Source of the DNA: Propioniciclava coleopterorum
Lineage (GTDB): Bacteria; Actinomycetota; Actinomycetes; Propionibacteriales; Propionibacteriaceae
Direction: 5' to 3'
DNA length: 64,000 nucleotides
Assembly (NCBI RefSeq): GCF_011393335.1
Contig: NZ_CP049865.1
Location: 1,444,722-1,508,721, forward strand
Below are positions 42,200-51,765 of this stretch, piece by piece; the stretch's first letter is position 1, and each line of letters starts with the position of its first letter. The notes beneath the pieces were generated by a model. That model worked only from the letters and a program-made list of their open reading frames with translations. It made no database searches and was not told where the DNA came from. The translations under genes were made by a program, and so were the position numbers.

Positions 42200-43363
42200 A
42201 TGCGCGCCTGGATCGGACACCTCGTCGCGGCGGCGGCGTCCGTCGTCACGATGGGCGCCACCGCGAAGCTGGCCACGCGCATCGACCTCGGGATGCCGCA
42301 TCAGCGCCCCACCATCGGGCCGCCCGACACCGAGCCGCTGCCGCTCCTGCTCACCGGGGGGATCTGGGTCGCGGCGGCCGGCCTGCTGCTCCTGCGCGTC
42401 CGTCCCCGGCTCGGGTTCACGATGGTGTGCGCCGGGCTGGTGCTCTACGGGCTCACCGGTGGTCCCGGCTTCGGCATGTTCGTGCCGGCGAGCGTCGGGG
42501 CGGCCCTGCTGGTGGCCCGCTCCGGGCTGCGGTCCGCGGCACCCTTCCTGGCGCTGGTCCCGCTGGCCCTGTGGTCCCCCGACTGGACGCGCGAGGCGCT
42601 GGGCACCGGCGACCTCAACACCTGGCGCGGCGTCGTCACCGGCACCGTGTGGGCGCTGCTGCCCGCGCTGGCGGTGTCGGTGGTCGCGTCGCGCCGCCAG
42701 GCCGCGGCCCGCGAGCGCGCCGACGCCCTCGAGCGGGCCGCCTCGGACGAGCGGCTGCGCCTGGCGCGCGAGATCCACGACGTGGTCGGGCACTCCCTGT
42801 CGATGATCTCGCTGCAGTCCGCGGTCGCCCTCCGCGTCCTGGACGCCGACCCGGGCCAGGCCCGCGCGTCGCTGGAGGCGATCCGCGGCGCGTCGAAGGA
42901 CGCCCTCGCCGAACTGCGGCACACGCTCGGCGTGTTCCGCGGCGACGAGGACGTGCCGCGCGCCCCCACCCCGACGCTGGCGGCCGTCGCGCGCCTCGTG
43001 GCCGACGTGCGGGCGAGCGGCGTGACCGTCGACCTCGCCCCGCTCCCGGACGCCGACGGGCTGGGCGCCGCCGAGCAGGCCGCCGCCTACCGCATCGTCC
43101 AGGAGTCCCTGACCAACGCCGTCCGGCACGCGCCGGGCCGCGCCGTCTCCGTGCGGGTGGAGCGCGGACCGACGGGGCTGGACCTGCGCATCGTCAACGA
43201 CCTCTCCCCGGACGCCGCCGCCGACGCCCCGCTCAGCGAGGGCGGCGGGCTGCGCGGCATGCGGGAGCGCGCCACCGCCCTCGGGGGCACGTTCCGCGCC
43301 TCGCGGGAGGGCGGCCGCTTCGTGGTCGCCGCCACGCTCCCCACCGACCAGGAGACCGCATGA
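42200..43363 (+). CDS. NarL/DesK-type sensor histidine kinase
   Basis: The 387-residue kinase has several membrane helices in the first 170 residues (AAAASVVTMGA; LLLLRVRPRLGFTMVCAGLVL; WALLPALAVSVVASRR). The dimerisation/phosphorylation helix has EIHDVVGHSLSMISLQ, with phospho-His at 193, then a HATPase_c domain (YRIVQESLTNAVRHAPG; GLRGMRERATALGGTF). It phosphorylates the response regulator whose ATG overlaps its stop. The stimulus is unknown; divergent SHOCT membrane proteins are possible targets. Confidence 0.93.
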   Translation: MRAWIGHLVAAAASVVTMGATAKLATRIDLGMPHQRPTIGPPDTEPLPLLLTGGIWVAAAGLLLLRVRPRLGFTMVCAGLVLYGLTGGPGFGMFVPASVGAALLVARSGLRSAAPFLALVPLALWSPDWTREALGTGDLNTWRGVVTGTVWALLPALAVSVVASRRQAAARERADALERAASDERLRLAREIHDVVGHSLSMISLQSAVALRVLDADPGQARASLEAIRGASKDALAELRHTLGVFRGDEDVPRAPTPTLAAVARLVADVRASGVTVDLAPLPDADGLGAAEQAAAYRIVQESLTNAVRHAPGRAVSVRVERGPTGLDLRIVNDLSPDAAADAPLSEGGGLRGMRERATALGGTFRASREGGRFVVAATLPTDQETA

Positions 43364-44022
43364 CCGACCCCGACATCCGCGTCCTGCTGGTCGACGACCA
43401 GCCGCTGGTCCGCATGGGGCTGCGCGCCCTGATCGCCTCCGAGCCCGGGATGACCGTGGTGGGCGAGGCCTCCGACGGCGAGGAGGGGATCGCCGCCGTG
43501 CGCCGCGAGCGCCCCGACGTGGTGCTCATGGACATCCGGATGCCCGGCGTCGACGGGCTGACCGCGCTGCGCACCCTCAGCGAGGACGCCGACCTGACCG
43601 GCACCCGCGTGGTCATGCTCACCACGTTCGAGCTGGACGAGTACGTCTTCGCCGCCCTCGAGTCGGGCGCCGCCGGGTTCCTCATCAAGGACGCCGACCC
43701 CGACGACATCGTGCGCGGCATCCACGCCGCGGCGGCCGGGGAGTCGCTGCTGTCCCCCACCGTGACCCGCCGCGTCATCGCGACCTTCACCCCGGGGCGT
43801 CGGCGGCCGTCCACCCCGCACCCGGGGCTGGGCGACCTCACCGAACGCGAGCGCGAGGTGCTCGGGCTGATCGGCGAGGGGCTCAACAACGACGAGATCG
43901 CGCAGCGGCTGTTCATCTCCAAGGCGACCGCCCGCACCCACGTGAGCCACATCCTGCTCAAGCTCGGCGCCCGCGACCGGCCGCAGCTCGTCGTGATCGC
44001 CTTCCAGGCCGGGATGGTCTGA
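43360..44022 (+). CDS. NarL/FixJ-family response regulator
   Basis: The 220-residue regulator has a receiver domain with acidic pair DD near residues 11-12, phospho-acceptor D58 (VVLMDIRMPG) and Lys near 109 (FLIKDADPD). The C-terminal LuxR helix-turn-helix is LTEREREVLGLIGEGLNNDE and then AQRLFISKATARTHVSHIL. Its ATG overlaps the kinase stop (ATGA). It should activate promoters near its own locus. Confidence 0.95.
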   Translation: MTDPDIRVLLVDDQPLVRMGLRALIASEPGMTVVGEASDGEEGIAAVRRERPDVVLMDIRMPGVDGLTALRTLSEDADLTGTRVVMLTTFELDEYVFAALESGAAGFLIKDADPDDIVRGIHAAAAGESLLSPTVTRRVIATFTPGRRRPSTPHPGLGDLTEREREVLGLIGEGLNNDEIAQRLFISKATARTHVSHILLKLGARDRPQLVVIAFQAGMV

Positions 44023-44089
44023 ACCCGTCACATTCCGCCCCCCACCGGTGTCGGTTACCCGACGACCCGTCCCCGCCGAAGGAGCGCCC

Positions 44090-45199
44090 ATGACCCCGTC
44101 CGCCCCGCCCACCGTCGTGATCGGCGCCGGCTACGCCGGCGTGATGGCCGCCAACCGCCTCGCCGGGCGCGACTCCCCGGTCGTCCTGGTCGCCCCGGGC
44201 ACCCGGTTCGTCGAGCGCATCCGGTTGCACCGGTTCGCCTCCGGCGACCGTCCGGCGGCCGACGTCGCCCTGGCGTCCGTGCTGCACCCGGCCGTCGGCC
44301 GGGTCGAGGACCGGGTGACCCGCATCGACGCGCCCCGGCGGCGCCTCACGCTCGCGTCCGGGGCCGAGATCGGCTTCGGATCCGCCGTGTACGCCGTCGG
44401 CTCCGGCGCCGCCGCCCGGCGTCCCGGTCGGCACCGCGTCGACACGCTCGAGCACGCCCTGGCGCTGCGCGCGGCCCTGCACCGCGACCCGGACGCCCCG
44501 GTGACGGTCCTCGGCTCCGGGCTCACCGGGGTGGAGTTGGCCGCCGTCCTCGCCGGACGCCGCCCCGTCGCGCTCGTCTCGGCCGACGGCCTGGCGTCCG
44601 GCCGCGCCCCGGCCGCGCACCGCCGCGCGCTCGAGCGCCGGGGCGTCCGGGTGCTGCCCCGCTCCGGCTTCGACCCCGAACGGCCGCCCGCCGGCATCGT
44701 CGTGGACTGCACCGGCTTCGGCGTCCCGACGCTGGCGCGCGACTCGGGCCTGCCCGTCGACGACCGGGGTCGGCTCCTCGTCGACCGGACGCTCGCCGTC
44801 CGCGGCGTGCCGGGGCTCGTCGGGGCCGGGGACGCGGTGGTCGTCCCGGCGCTGACGCACCTGCGTCCGAGCTGCGCCGCCGCCCTGCCGATGGGCGCGC
44901 ACGCCGCCGACGCGCTCGCCGCCCAGCGGGACGGGCGGGACGCGCCGGCGCTGGACCTGGGGCACCTCCTGCAGTGCGTCGACCTGGGCCGGGGCCGCGG
45001 GCGCGTCCAACTGCTGCACCCCGACGACCGGGAGCGCCCGTTCGCGCTGACCGGCCCGGCGGGAGCGGGCGTCAAGGAGGCGGTGTGCCGGATGACGGTG
45101 CGCTGGCTGCAGCAGGAGGCGCAGCGCCCCGGGCGCTACAGCTGGCCCGCCGGGCCGCGCGGCACGGACGCCGGGCCGGCCACGCCCGCGGCGGCGTGA
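44090..45199 (+). CDS. NADH-dehydrogenase-like FAD oxidoreductase
   Basis: The 369-residue flavoprotein has a dinucleotide-binding GAGYAGVMAA (about 12-21), a second NAD-binding VTVLGSGLTGVELAA, and the FAD C-terminal GVPGLVGAGDAVVVPA, as in type-2 NADH dehydrogenases and related disulfide oxidoreductase-like proteins. GAAGGAG precedes ATG 44090. It is followed by a sigma gene of the ECF41 type after seven bases. As I recall, ECF41 genes are often paired with such oxidoreductase or carboxymuconolactone decarboxylase genes. Confidence 0.85.
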   Translation: MTPSAPPTVVIGAGYAGVMAANRLAGRDSPVVLVAPGTRFVERIRLHRFASGDRPAADVALASVLHPAVGRVEDRVTRIDAPRRRLTLASGAEIGFGSAVYAVGSGAAARRPGRHRVDTLEHALALRAALHRDPDAPVTVLGSGLTGVELAAVLAGRRPVALVSADGLASGRAPAAHRRALERRGVRVLPRSGFDPERPPAGIVVDCTGFGVPTLARDSGLPVDDRGRLLVDRTLAVRGVPGLVGAGDAVVVPALTHLRPSCAAALPMGAHAADALAAQRDGRDAPALDLGHLLQCVDLGRGRGRVQLLHPDDRERPFALTGPAGAGVKEAVCRMTVRWLQQEAQRPGRYSWPAGPRGTDAGPATPAAA

Positions 45200-45206
45200 G
45201 GGCCGC

Positions 45207-46198
45207 ATGGACGCCGACCAGTTCGTCCAGTACCGCCCGGCCATGCTGGCGGCGGCGTACCACATCACCGGCTCGCGGGTCGACGCCGAGGACGTGGTGC
45301 AGGAGTGCTGGCTGCGCTGCGCCGACCTGGACCCCACCCGGATCGGCGCGCCGGGCCGCTACCTCGCGGTGACGGCGTCCCGGCTCGCCCTGAACCTGCA
45401 GCGCAGCCGTCGACGCCGGCGCGAGTCCTACGTCGGGCCCTGGCTGCCCGAGCCGGTGGTCGCCGACGGCGACCCCGACTGGGCGCTGCTGCAGCGGGAG
45501 GGCCTGGGGCTGGCGCTCGACGTCGTCCTCAGCACCCTCAGCCCCGAGCAGGCGACCGCGTTCGTGCTGCGCGAGGTGCTGCAGCTCGACTACGCCGCCG
45601 TCGCCGAGGCGGTCGACCGCAGCGTCCCCGCCGCCCGCCAGCTCGTCTCCCGGGCCCGCCGCGCGGTGGCCGGCCGGCCGGTGCCCGCGCGCGCCCGGGA
45701 CGCCGAGGCGGTGGCGGCGTTGGCCGCGGCGATCCTGCGCGAGGACGCGGCGGCCGTGGTCGCCCTCCTGGCCCCCGACGCGGCGCTCACCAGCGACGCC
45801 GGGGGCGGGTCAGCGCGGCCCGCCGTCCCGTGCAGGGTGCCGAGCAGGTCGCCCGCTTCCTGGTGGGGCTCGCGTCCCGGCACGCCGCCACCCTGGAGGC
45901 CGCCGTGGTCAACGGCGCCCCGGGGGCGCTCGTGTTCGAGGGCGGCGCGCTCACCACGGTGGTGGGCCTGCGGTGCGGCGAGGACGGGATCGCCTCGCTG
46001 TTCCTGGTCCGCAACCCGGACAAGCTCGCCCGCGTGGACGCCGCGGCGGCGCGCGCCTGGACCCGGGCTCAGGCCGGCGAACGGTGCTTGGGCAGCAGCC
46101 GGACCGAGGGCAGCGGCGGCGCCGCGACGAGCGAGCCGGGGTCGACGCCGGGCGGGGGCGCGAACGAGGTCGACCCGCCGGCGCGGGCCTCCTCGTAG
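45207..46198 (+). CDS. ECF41-like RNA polymerase sigma factor, frameshifted at a G run
   Basis: One G added to the five-G run at 45801-45805 gives a 330-residue sigma factor. Region 2 is FVQYRPAMLAAAYHITGS, DAEDVVQECWLRCADLDPTR; region 4 is TLSPEQATAFVLREVLQLDY, AEAVDRSVPAARQLVSRARR. After this lies a SnoaL-like C-terminal domain of about 130 residues (ILREDAAAVVALLAPDAAL, ARFLVGLASRHAATLE, TVVGLRCGEDGIASLFLV), which is the hallmark of ECF41 and replaces an anti-sigma protein. It is coupled to the oxidoreductase gene. Its 3' end overlaps the convergent pirin gene by 130 bases. Confidence 0.85.
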
Positions 46199-46985
46199 GC
46201 GGCCCGCCACGCGACGACCTCGTCGTGGTCGCCCGCGACGAAGTTCCACCACGGCACGAACGGCTCGGGGACCTCCCCGCCCAGCACCAGCGCACGGACC
46301 ACGTGCCCCGCGTCCGCCCCGACCGAGACCGACAGAGAATCCTGGCCTGCGACCACCGCCAGGTGGCCGGGCGGCACGGCGACGCCCTCGACCGTCAGCG
46401 GCTCGTCCAGCGCGAGGATGCCGAACTCCCAGCCGTCGGGGATCGCGAGTTGGAGCGGGTCGTGCGAGGCGAACCGCACCTCCGCCCCGGCGGCCGGGCA
46501 GAACACCTCGACCGGGGAGTCCTCCCAGCCGAGCTCACCGACGAAGATCGCGACCTCGTGGTCGCCGAACCGCACGGGCTCCGGGGCGAACTCCTCCACG
46601 GACGCGGCCCGGTGCCGCTCCGCGGCCGGCAGCACCAGCCCCAGCGCCACCCCGCGGGGGGCGCGTCCCCGATCGATTCCTCGGCGTGCACGACCCCGTC
46701 CCCGGCCGTCAGCATCAGGACGTGCCCGGGCACGATGTCGGCGCGGGTGCCGAGGCCGTCGGTGTGCCGCAGCGCGCCGTCGAACAGCCAGGTCATGGAC
46801 TGCATCCCGGCGTGGCCGTGCGGCGTGGCGCCCGCCCAGGGAGCCGAGCCGGTCCCGGGGCCGAAGGCGTCCACGAACCACCAGGGTCCGACGCTGAGGT
46901 GCCCCTTCTGCGGGACGGTGCGGGCGACGGCCGTGCTGCCGTCCCCGGCGACGGTGGCGCGGGGTGGCAGGACCGCGGTGCTCAC
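46069..46985 (-). CDS. pirin-family protein, frameshifted at a G run
   Basis: Adding one base to the six-G run at 46656-46661 gives a 305-residue bicupin: PHGHAGMQSMTWLFDGALRH, MLTAGDGVVHAEES and a second half with VEVFCPAAGAEVRFASHDP. Pirins are Fe-binding cupins; some have quercetinase activity. Start is GTG 46985, overlapping the stop of the ACT-domain gene. It is convergent with the sigma gene and its C-terminus overlaps the sigma 3' end on the other strand. Confidence 0.85.
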
Positions 46986-47491
46986 TTCTGCGCCCATGTC
47001 AGGTCCACCATGAGTTCGGTGGCGAGGCGTTCCAGGTCGGCGCGGACGGCGTCCATGACCGCCGGGTCGGCGGCGTCCACGACGAGGCGCGCCTCGAACA
47101 GGCGCCCGCCGGCCATGGGGGCCTCGCGGGTGTCGGTGGACAGTTCCTCGATCGAGAGTCCGTGGCGGGCGAAGACCCGGGAGACGTCGCGGACGATGCC
47201 GGGCCGGTCGTTGCCCAGCACCTCCAGCGTGACCTGCGAGTCGTGCTCCGCGGCGGCGTCCGAGCCGCCCTGCACCACGACCTCCAGGCCCTCGATAGCA
47301 CGGACCGCGGCGGTGAAGTCGGCGGCGCGGGCGTCGGGGATCTCGGCGACGACGATGCCGGCGAAGGCGCCGGCGAGTTCGGCGAGCTGGCTCCGCGTCC
47401 AGTTCCCGCCATGATCGGCCACAACGGTGGCCAGCGCGTTGACCAGTCCGGCACGGTCCGTGCCGATGACGGTGATCACCAGGGTGCTCAT
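46982..47491 (-). CDS. tandem ACT-domain (GcvR-like) regulatory protein
   Basis: The 169-residue protein has two ACT modules: VITVIGTDRAGLVNALATVV (about 5-24) and TLEVLGNDRPGIVRDVSRVF (about 88-107). There is no catalytic domain. This is the architecture of GcvR and related amino-acid-responsive regulators. It probably senses an amino acid such as glycine. It is coupled to pirin through a four-base overlap (GTGA). Confidence 0.85.
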   Translation of the reverse strand: MSTLVITVIGTDRAGLVNALATVVADHGGNWTRSQLAELAGAFAGIVVAEIPDARAADFTAAVRAIEGLEVVVQGGSDAAAEHDSQVTLEVLGNDRPGIVRDVSRVFARHGLSIEELSTDTREAPMAGGRLFEARLVVDAADPAVMDAVRADLERLATELMVDLTWAQK

Positions 47492-47622
47492 TCCGCCACA
47501 CTACCCGCGTCCCGACCCCGGAGAACCGGCCCGATCGGGCCCCTTTCGCGTCGGCGTCCGGGGAGGCAACCGACGGCCACCGAAGCGGCCCGGCGGGGCC
47601 TCCTCACCTAGGCTGGAGGATC

Positions 47623-48246
47623 GTGGGGATGGTGGTCGTTTGGGGGTGGGTCTGCGCCCTCGCAGGCTCGGTCGTGTCGGTGCCTCAGGTGGTGCGTCTG
47701 CTGCGGGCGGGCACCAGTGAAGGCGTGTCGCTGCTGATGTGGCAGCTGCTGCTCGGCGTCGGCATCGGCTGGACGTCGCACGGCCTGCTCGTCGGCCACG
47801 CGAACCTCGTCGTCCCCAACGTCGTGAGTTCGATCCTGTCGATCCTCGTCCTGGTGATGCTGCAGCGCGACCGCCGCCTGAGCACAGCCCGCGTCTGGCC
47901 GCTCGGCCTCGCCGTGGGGGCGGCGTGCATCGCGGTGGAGGTGCTGGGCTCGGCGGCCTGGTTCGGCATCGTCGCGGTCGTCCCGGTCGCGGTCGGCATG
48001 TTCGGCCAGACCCGCAACCTGATCCGCTCCCCCGACATCTCCGGCATCTCCGGCGCCTACCTCCTGGGGGCCTTCGGCCTGCAGGGGATGTGGCTGTCCT
48101 GGGCCGCGCTGGCGGGCGACATCTCCACCCTGATCTGCTCGTCGGTCGTCGGGGTGATCTGCGGCCTCAACGCGGCCCTGTGGCTGCTGCGCACCCGCCG
48201 TACCGTGGTCATCGGCGTCCCGACCGCCCAGGACATGGCAGCCTAG
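47623..48246 (+). CDS. PQ-loop/SWEET-like membrane protein
   Basis: A 207-residue protein from GTG 47623 with seven hydrophobic helices. VSVPQVVRLLRAGTSEGVSL is a classic PQ-loop, and GQTRNLIRSPDISGISGAYL marks the second one with the Pro replaced. PQ-loop proteins include SWEET sugar carriers and lysosomal transporters. The two-loop arrangement suggests one full repeat pair. The substrate is unknown. Confidence 0.8.
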   Translation: MGMVVVWGWVCALAGSVVSVPQVVRLLRAGTSEGVSLLMWQLLLGVGIGWTSHGLLVGHANLVVPNVVSSILSILVLVMLQRDRRLSTARVWPLGLAVGAACIAVEVLGSAAWFGIVAVVPVAVGMFGQTRNLIRSPDISGISGAYLLGAFGLQGMWLSWAALAGDISTLICSSVVGVICGLNAALWLLRTRRTVVIGVPTAQDMAA

Positions 48247-48308
48247 GGCCATCCCCACCACCTGAAACGTCCCAACGGGGCGGCGACGAAGCGAAGGAAG
48301 TGAGCGGT

Positions 48309-49513
48309 GTGACGGCGGCGGTCACGCGCAGGCGGGAGCCGGTGCCCCGCGAGATCTGGGTCCTCGTCGCCGCGGCGCTGCTCATCGCGCTCGGCTTCGG
48401 CCTCATCGCCCCGATCCTGCCGCAGTTCGCCGCCAGCTTCGACGTCGGCTTCGGGGCCGCGTCCGCGATCGTCACGGTGTTCGCGCTGGCCAGGATGGCC
48501 TTCGCGCCCGCCGCCGGCGCGCTGATCGCCCGCTTCGGCGAGCGCTGGATGTACATCGCCGGCCTGTCGGGGGTGGCCGTCTCCTCGTTCCTGTGCGCCG
48601 CCGCCCGGGGCTACTGGGACCTGCTGCTGTGGCGCGGGCTGGGCGGCATCGGCTCGGTGACCTTCACGGTCTCGTCGATGGGCCTGCTCGTGCGGCTCGC
48701 GCCCGTGCACGCCCGCGGCCGGATGTCGGCGCTCTACGGCAGCGCGTTCCTCATCGGCAACATCTGCGGCCCGATCCTGGGCACGTTCCTGTCGGAGTTC
48801 GGCTACCGGTTCGCCCTGTTCGTCTACGGCATCTCCGTGGTCGTCGCCGTCATCGTCGTGCTGGTCTTCCTGCGCGACCCCGCCCGCCGCGACGGCGACG
48901 ACGACGTGCGCCCGCGCGTCCTGCTGTCGGAGGTGCTCCGGCTGCCCGAGTACCGGGCGCTGCTGGTGTCGGGCTTCGCGAACGGGTGGGCGACGTTCGG
49001 CGTCCGGATCGCGCTGGTGCCGCTGATGGCGGTGTCCATCCCGTCGATCGGCGCCCCATGGCGGGCTTCGCGCTCACCCTGTTCGCCGTCGGCAACGTGA
49101 TCGGCCAGCAGTTCACGGGGCGGCTCGTGGACGCCGTGGGGCGGCGTCCGGTGCTCATGACCGGGCTGCTGATCGCCGGGCTGACGACCATCGTGTTCGG
49201 CTGGGCGCAGGCCGTCCCGATCTTCCTGGGGCTGTCGATGCTCGGCGGCGTCGGCGCCTCGATGATCCAGCCGGCGTCCCAGGCGATGCTGGCCGACATC
49301 ATCGGCTCGGACCGCAACGGCGGCCAGGCGCTGTCGGTCTTCTCGATGGCGACCGACCTGGGCACCATCATCGGGACGCTGCTGGCCGGCTTCATCGCGG
49401 ACGCCTTCGGCTTCGGATGGGCCTTCTTCCTGACCGGCGTCACGCTGCTGCTGAGCATGATCCCGTGGTACCGGGTGCGCCGCCTGGACGCCCCGGACGG
49501 CGCTCCCGCCTGA
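48309..49513 (+). CDS. MFS transporter, frameshifted at a C run
   Basis: Restoring one C in the four-C run at 49054-49057 gives a 401-residue 12-helix major facilitator: GFGLIAPILPQFAASFDVGF, the loop ALIARFGERWMYIAG (motif A-like), and in the C-half TGRLVDAVGRRPVLMTGLLI. Start is GTG 48309 with GAAGGAAG eight bases upstream. It is likely a drug:H+ antiporter (DHA1-type), though the substrate is unknown. It is convergent with the siderophore-interacting protein gene. Confidence 0.85.
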
Positions 49514-49519
49514 CCGGGG

Positions 49520-50365
49520 TCAGTCCTCCTCGACCGCGTGGTGGTCGAAACCCGCGACGCCGCGGCGCCAGTAGCCGTCGACGTGGAAGGCGTGGCGCGG
49601 GTGCCCCGCCTCCCGCAGGACCCGCCGCACGGCCTTCATCGCCTCCGCCTCGCCGGCGGCCCACACGAACACGTCCTCCGGCGTGGGGCTGGTGCGCAGG
49701 GCGTCCGCGACGTCGTGGGCGAACAGGGCGCCGCGGTCCGCGTCCAGCGGTGCGACGTGACGACGCCAGTCCACGGTCGCCGGCACCGGCGGCGTCGTGA
49801 GCGGGTAGGCCTCGGGGCTCGACGCCACCGCGACCACGGTGACGTGTCCCGACAGCCCGGGCTCGTCCAGCCAGCGACCCAGGGCCGGCAGGGCGGCCTC
49901 GTCGCCGGCGAGGATCAGGTGGCGGTAGCCGGGCGGGTAGAGGTGGGAGCCCCGCGGCCCCAGGACGCCGAGGCGGTCGCCGGGGCGCGCCGCCGCGAAC
50001 CAGCGTCCGGCCGGCCCGTGGTCGTGCAGGACGCCGTCGAGGACCAGCTCGTTCGCGGCCGGGTCGACGAAGCGGATCGTGTAGTCGCGCAGCTCGGGTC
50101 GCGGCCCGTCCCAGACGGGGCGGCCGTTCTCGAGGCGGGGCACCGCGACCGCGCCCGCGGCGTCCGGGAAGCTGAGCTTGACGTGGTCGCCCGAGCTCCA
50201 CGGCGGGAACGGCACCGTGCCGGCCCGGTCGCCGGTGAGGACCACCCGGCGCAGCAGCGGGCTCAACTCCTCGACCCGGGCGACCTCCAGCACGCGGGGA
50301 GCGAGCGGGTGGCCGACGGTGGTGACCCCACGGCGGGGATCGAGACGCGCGAGTCCGGACAACAT
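49520..50365 (-). CDS. siderophore-interacting ferric reductase (SIP/ViuB family)
   Basis: The 281-residue flavoprotein has the FAD-binding RPELRDYTIRFVDPAANELVLD and GPAGRWFAAARPGDRLGVLGPRG, then an NAD(P)-binding half with LILAGDEAALPALGRWLD and VFVWAAGEAEAMKAVR. It reduces ferric siderophores to release iron in the cytosol. ATG 50365 lies just behind an inverted repeat and a DtxR/IdeR-like iron box, so it should be induced when iron is low. An AraC gene is divergent. Confidence 0.9.
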   Translation of the reverse strand: MLSGLARLDPRRGVTTVGHPLAPRVLEVARVEELSPLLRRVVLTGDRAGTVPFPPWSSGDHVKLSFPDAAGAVAVPRLENGRPVWDGPRPELRDYTIRFVDPAANELVLDGVLHDHGPAGRWFAAARPGDRLGVLGPRGSHLYPPGYRHLILAGDEAALPALGRWLDEPGLSGHVTVVAVASSPEAYPLTTPPVPATVDWRRHVAPLDADRGALFAHDVADALRTSPTPEDVFVWAAGEAEAMKAVRRVLREAGHPRHAFHVDGYWRRGVAGFDHHAVEED

Positions 50366-50366
50366 A

Positions 50367-50388
50367 TTGGCAACGCTACCTTTGCCAA
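50367..50388. promoter_or_regulatory. TTGGCAA/TTGCCAA inverted repeat
   Basis: TTGGCAA (50367-50373) and TTGCCAA (50382-50388) flank eight bases, right upstream of the SIP start codon. It may be an operator for the divergent AraC regulator. Confidence 0.45.
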
Positions 50389-50394
50389 TTGTGG

Positions 50395-50411
50395 TTAGGG
50401 TTGCCTAATCT
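50395..50411. promoter_or_regulatory. DtxR/IdeR-like iron box
   Basis: TTAGGGTTGCCTAATCT resembles the DtxR/IdeR consensus TTAGGTTAGCCTAACCT. It lies between the siderophore-interacting protein gene and the AraC gene and would repress one or both when Fe2+ is plentiful. Confidence 0.6.
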
Positions 50412-50443
50412 GTGGGGAACGACAGCGATCCGAGGGATGCGAC

Positions 50444-51160
50444 ATGAACCGAGCGCCGGCGCGGGCCGTGACCCCGCGCGGCCGGCAGGGCCACCCGGAC
50501 GCGCATCCCGTCGACGAGCTCACCTGGGTCACCTCCGGCAGGGTCGTGCTCACCATCGGGCGGGCCGCCTTCACCGCGACGCCGCAGCGGGCCGTCTACG
50601 TGCCCGCCGGCGTCGAGCATCGGGTCCAGGCGTCCGGGAGGTCGGCGGTGGTCCCGGTGTTCCTCCCCTCCCTGCGCCTGCTGGGCGAGCAGCCCCTGGA
50701 CATCCCCCGCACGGCGGACCTCGACCGGCTCGCGGAACCTCTCGTGACGCCTCAACGCGCCGACGACCTGGTCGCGGCGATGGACGCCCTCCTGGCGCAC
50801 CTGCGCCCCTGGGCCCGCACGACGATGCCGCCGCTGCCCAGCGAGCCGCGCGCCCGCCGCGTGGCCCAACGCGTGCTGGCCGCCCCGCACGACGCGGAAC
50901 CGCTCACGTCGCTGGCCGCGGCCGCCGGCGTCAGCGCCCGGACGCTGCAGCGCACGTTCCTGTCCGAGACCGGCATGCCCTTCACCCGCTGGCGGGCCCG
51001 CTGCCGCCTCAGCGTCGGGGTGCACCTGCTGCGCGGGGGCGCCAGCGTCGCCGAGGCGGCCCGGGCGTCCGGCTACACGCCCTCGGCGTTCATCGCGCGC
51101 TACCGCGACGAGTTCGGCGTCACGCCCGGGCGCGAAGCCCGGCTGCTCCGCGCCCCCTGA
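50444..51160 (+). CDS. AraC-family regulator with N-terminal cupin
   Basis: The 238-residue protein has a cupin-like sensor half (HPVDELTWVTSGRVVLTIGR, YVPAGVEHRVQASGR) and two C-terminal helix-turn-helix motifs (LTSLAAAAGVSARTLQRTFL; VAEAARASGYTPSAFIARYR). It is divergent from the siderophore-interacting protein and sits behind the iron box, so it is a probable iron-related activator in the manner of siderophore AraC regulators. Confidence 0.92.
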   Translation: MNRAPARAVTPRGRQGHPDAHPVDELTWVTSGRVVLTIGRAAFTATPQRAVYVPAGVEHRVQASGRSAVVPVFLPSLRLLGEQPLDIPRTADLDRLAEPLVTPQRADDLVAAMDALLAHLRPWARTTMPPLPSEPRARRVAQRVLAAPHDAEPLTSLAAAAGVSARTLQRTFLSETGMPFTRWRARCRLSVGVHLLRGGASVAEAARASGYTPSAFIARYRDEFGVTPGREARLLRAP

Positions 51161-51180
51161 CCCGGTCAGGTCGCGGCGGG

Positions 51181-51450
51181 GTCGCCCCCGTTTGCGACAA
51201 GTCGCCCCCGCTTGCGGCGAGCCGCCCCGCTTTGTGACGAGCCGCCCCCGCTAGCTACGAATCGCCCCCGCTTACGACGAGCCGCCCCCGCTAGCAACGA
51301 ATCGCCCCCGCTTACGACGAGCCGCCCCCGCTAGCAACGAATCGCCCCCGCTTACGACGAGCCGCCCCCGCTAGCAACGAATCGCCCCCGCTTACGACGA
51401 GCCGCCCCCGCTAGCAACGAATCGCCCCCGCTTACGACGAGCCGCCCCCG
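51181..51450 (+). repeat. 20/40-bp tandem repeat array
   Basis: Twenty-base monomers with a GCCCCCGC core run without gaps from 51181 to about 51450. From 51241 they alternate as a 40-bp pair: GCCGCCCCCGCTAGCAACGA then ATCGCCCCCGCTTACGACGA, repeated five times with almost no change. The higher-order identity suggests recent expansion. No gene or promoter lies inside. Confidence 0.9.
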
Positions 51451-51765
51451 CTTGTCTCAGTCGCCCACGTAGGAACGGGGGCAACTGACGTAAACGGGGG
51501 CGTCTGGGTATCGGCGGGAGCGATCCCGCCACCACGACGCCCGCGTCTGCGGCGAGCCACCCCCACTGCGACGAGCCGCCCCCTCTTGCGACGAACCGCC
51601 CCGGTTCGCAACCAGTCGCCCTCGCTCACGACGAGCCGCCCCCTCTTGCGACGAGCCGCCCCCGCTCACGACGGATCGCCCCCTCTTACGACGAACTGCC
51701 CCCGCTTGTCTCAGTTGCCCACGTAGGAACGGGGGCGTCTGACGCATACGGGGGCATCTGGGAAG
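51441..51765 (+). repeat. duplicated 70-bp module and degenerate monomers
   Basis: A module containing CGCTTGTCTCAG, GCCCACGTAGGAACGGGGGC and a GGGGGC-TCTGGG tail occurs at 51441-51510 and again at about 51697-51765. Between the two copies are degenerate 20-bp monomers (GACGAGCCGCCCCCTCTTGC type). In each module GCCCCCG and CGGGGGC can pair to form a stem. Confidence 0.75.

Noticed and set aside
51181-51450. Possible CRISPR array
   Set aside because: Units are directly adjacent 20-mers with a higher-order 40-bp period. There are no variable spacers and no cas genes nearby.
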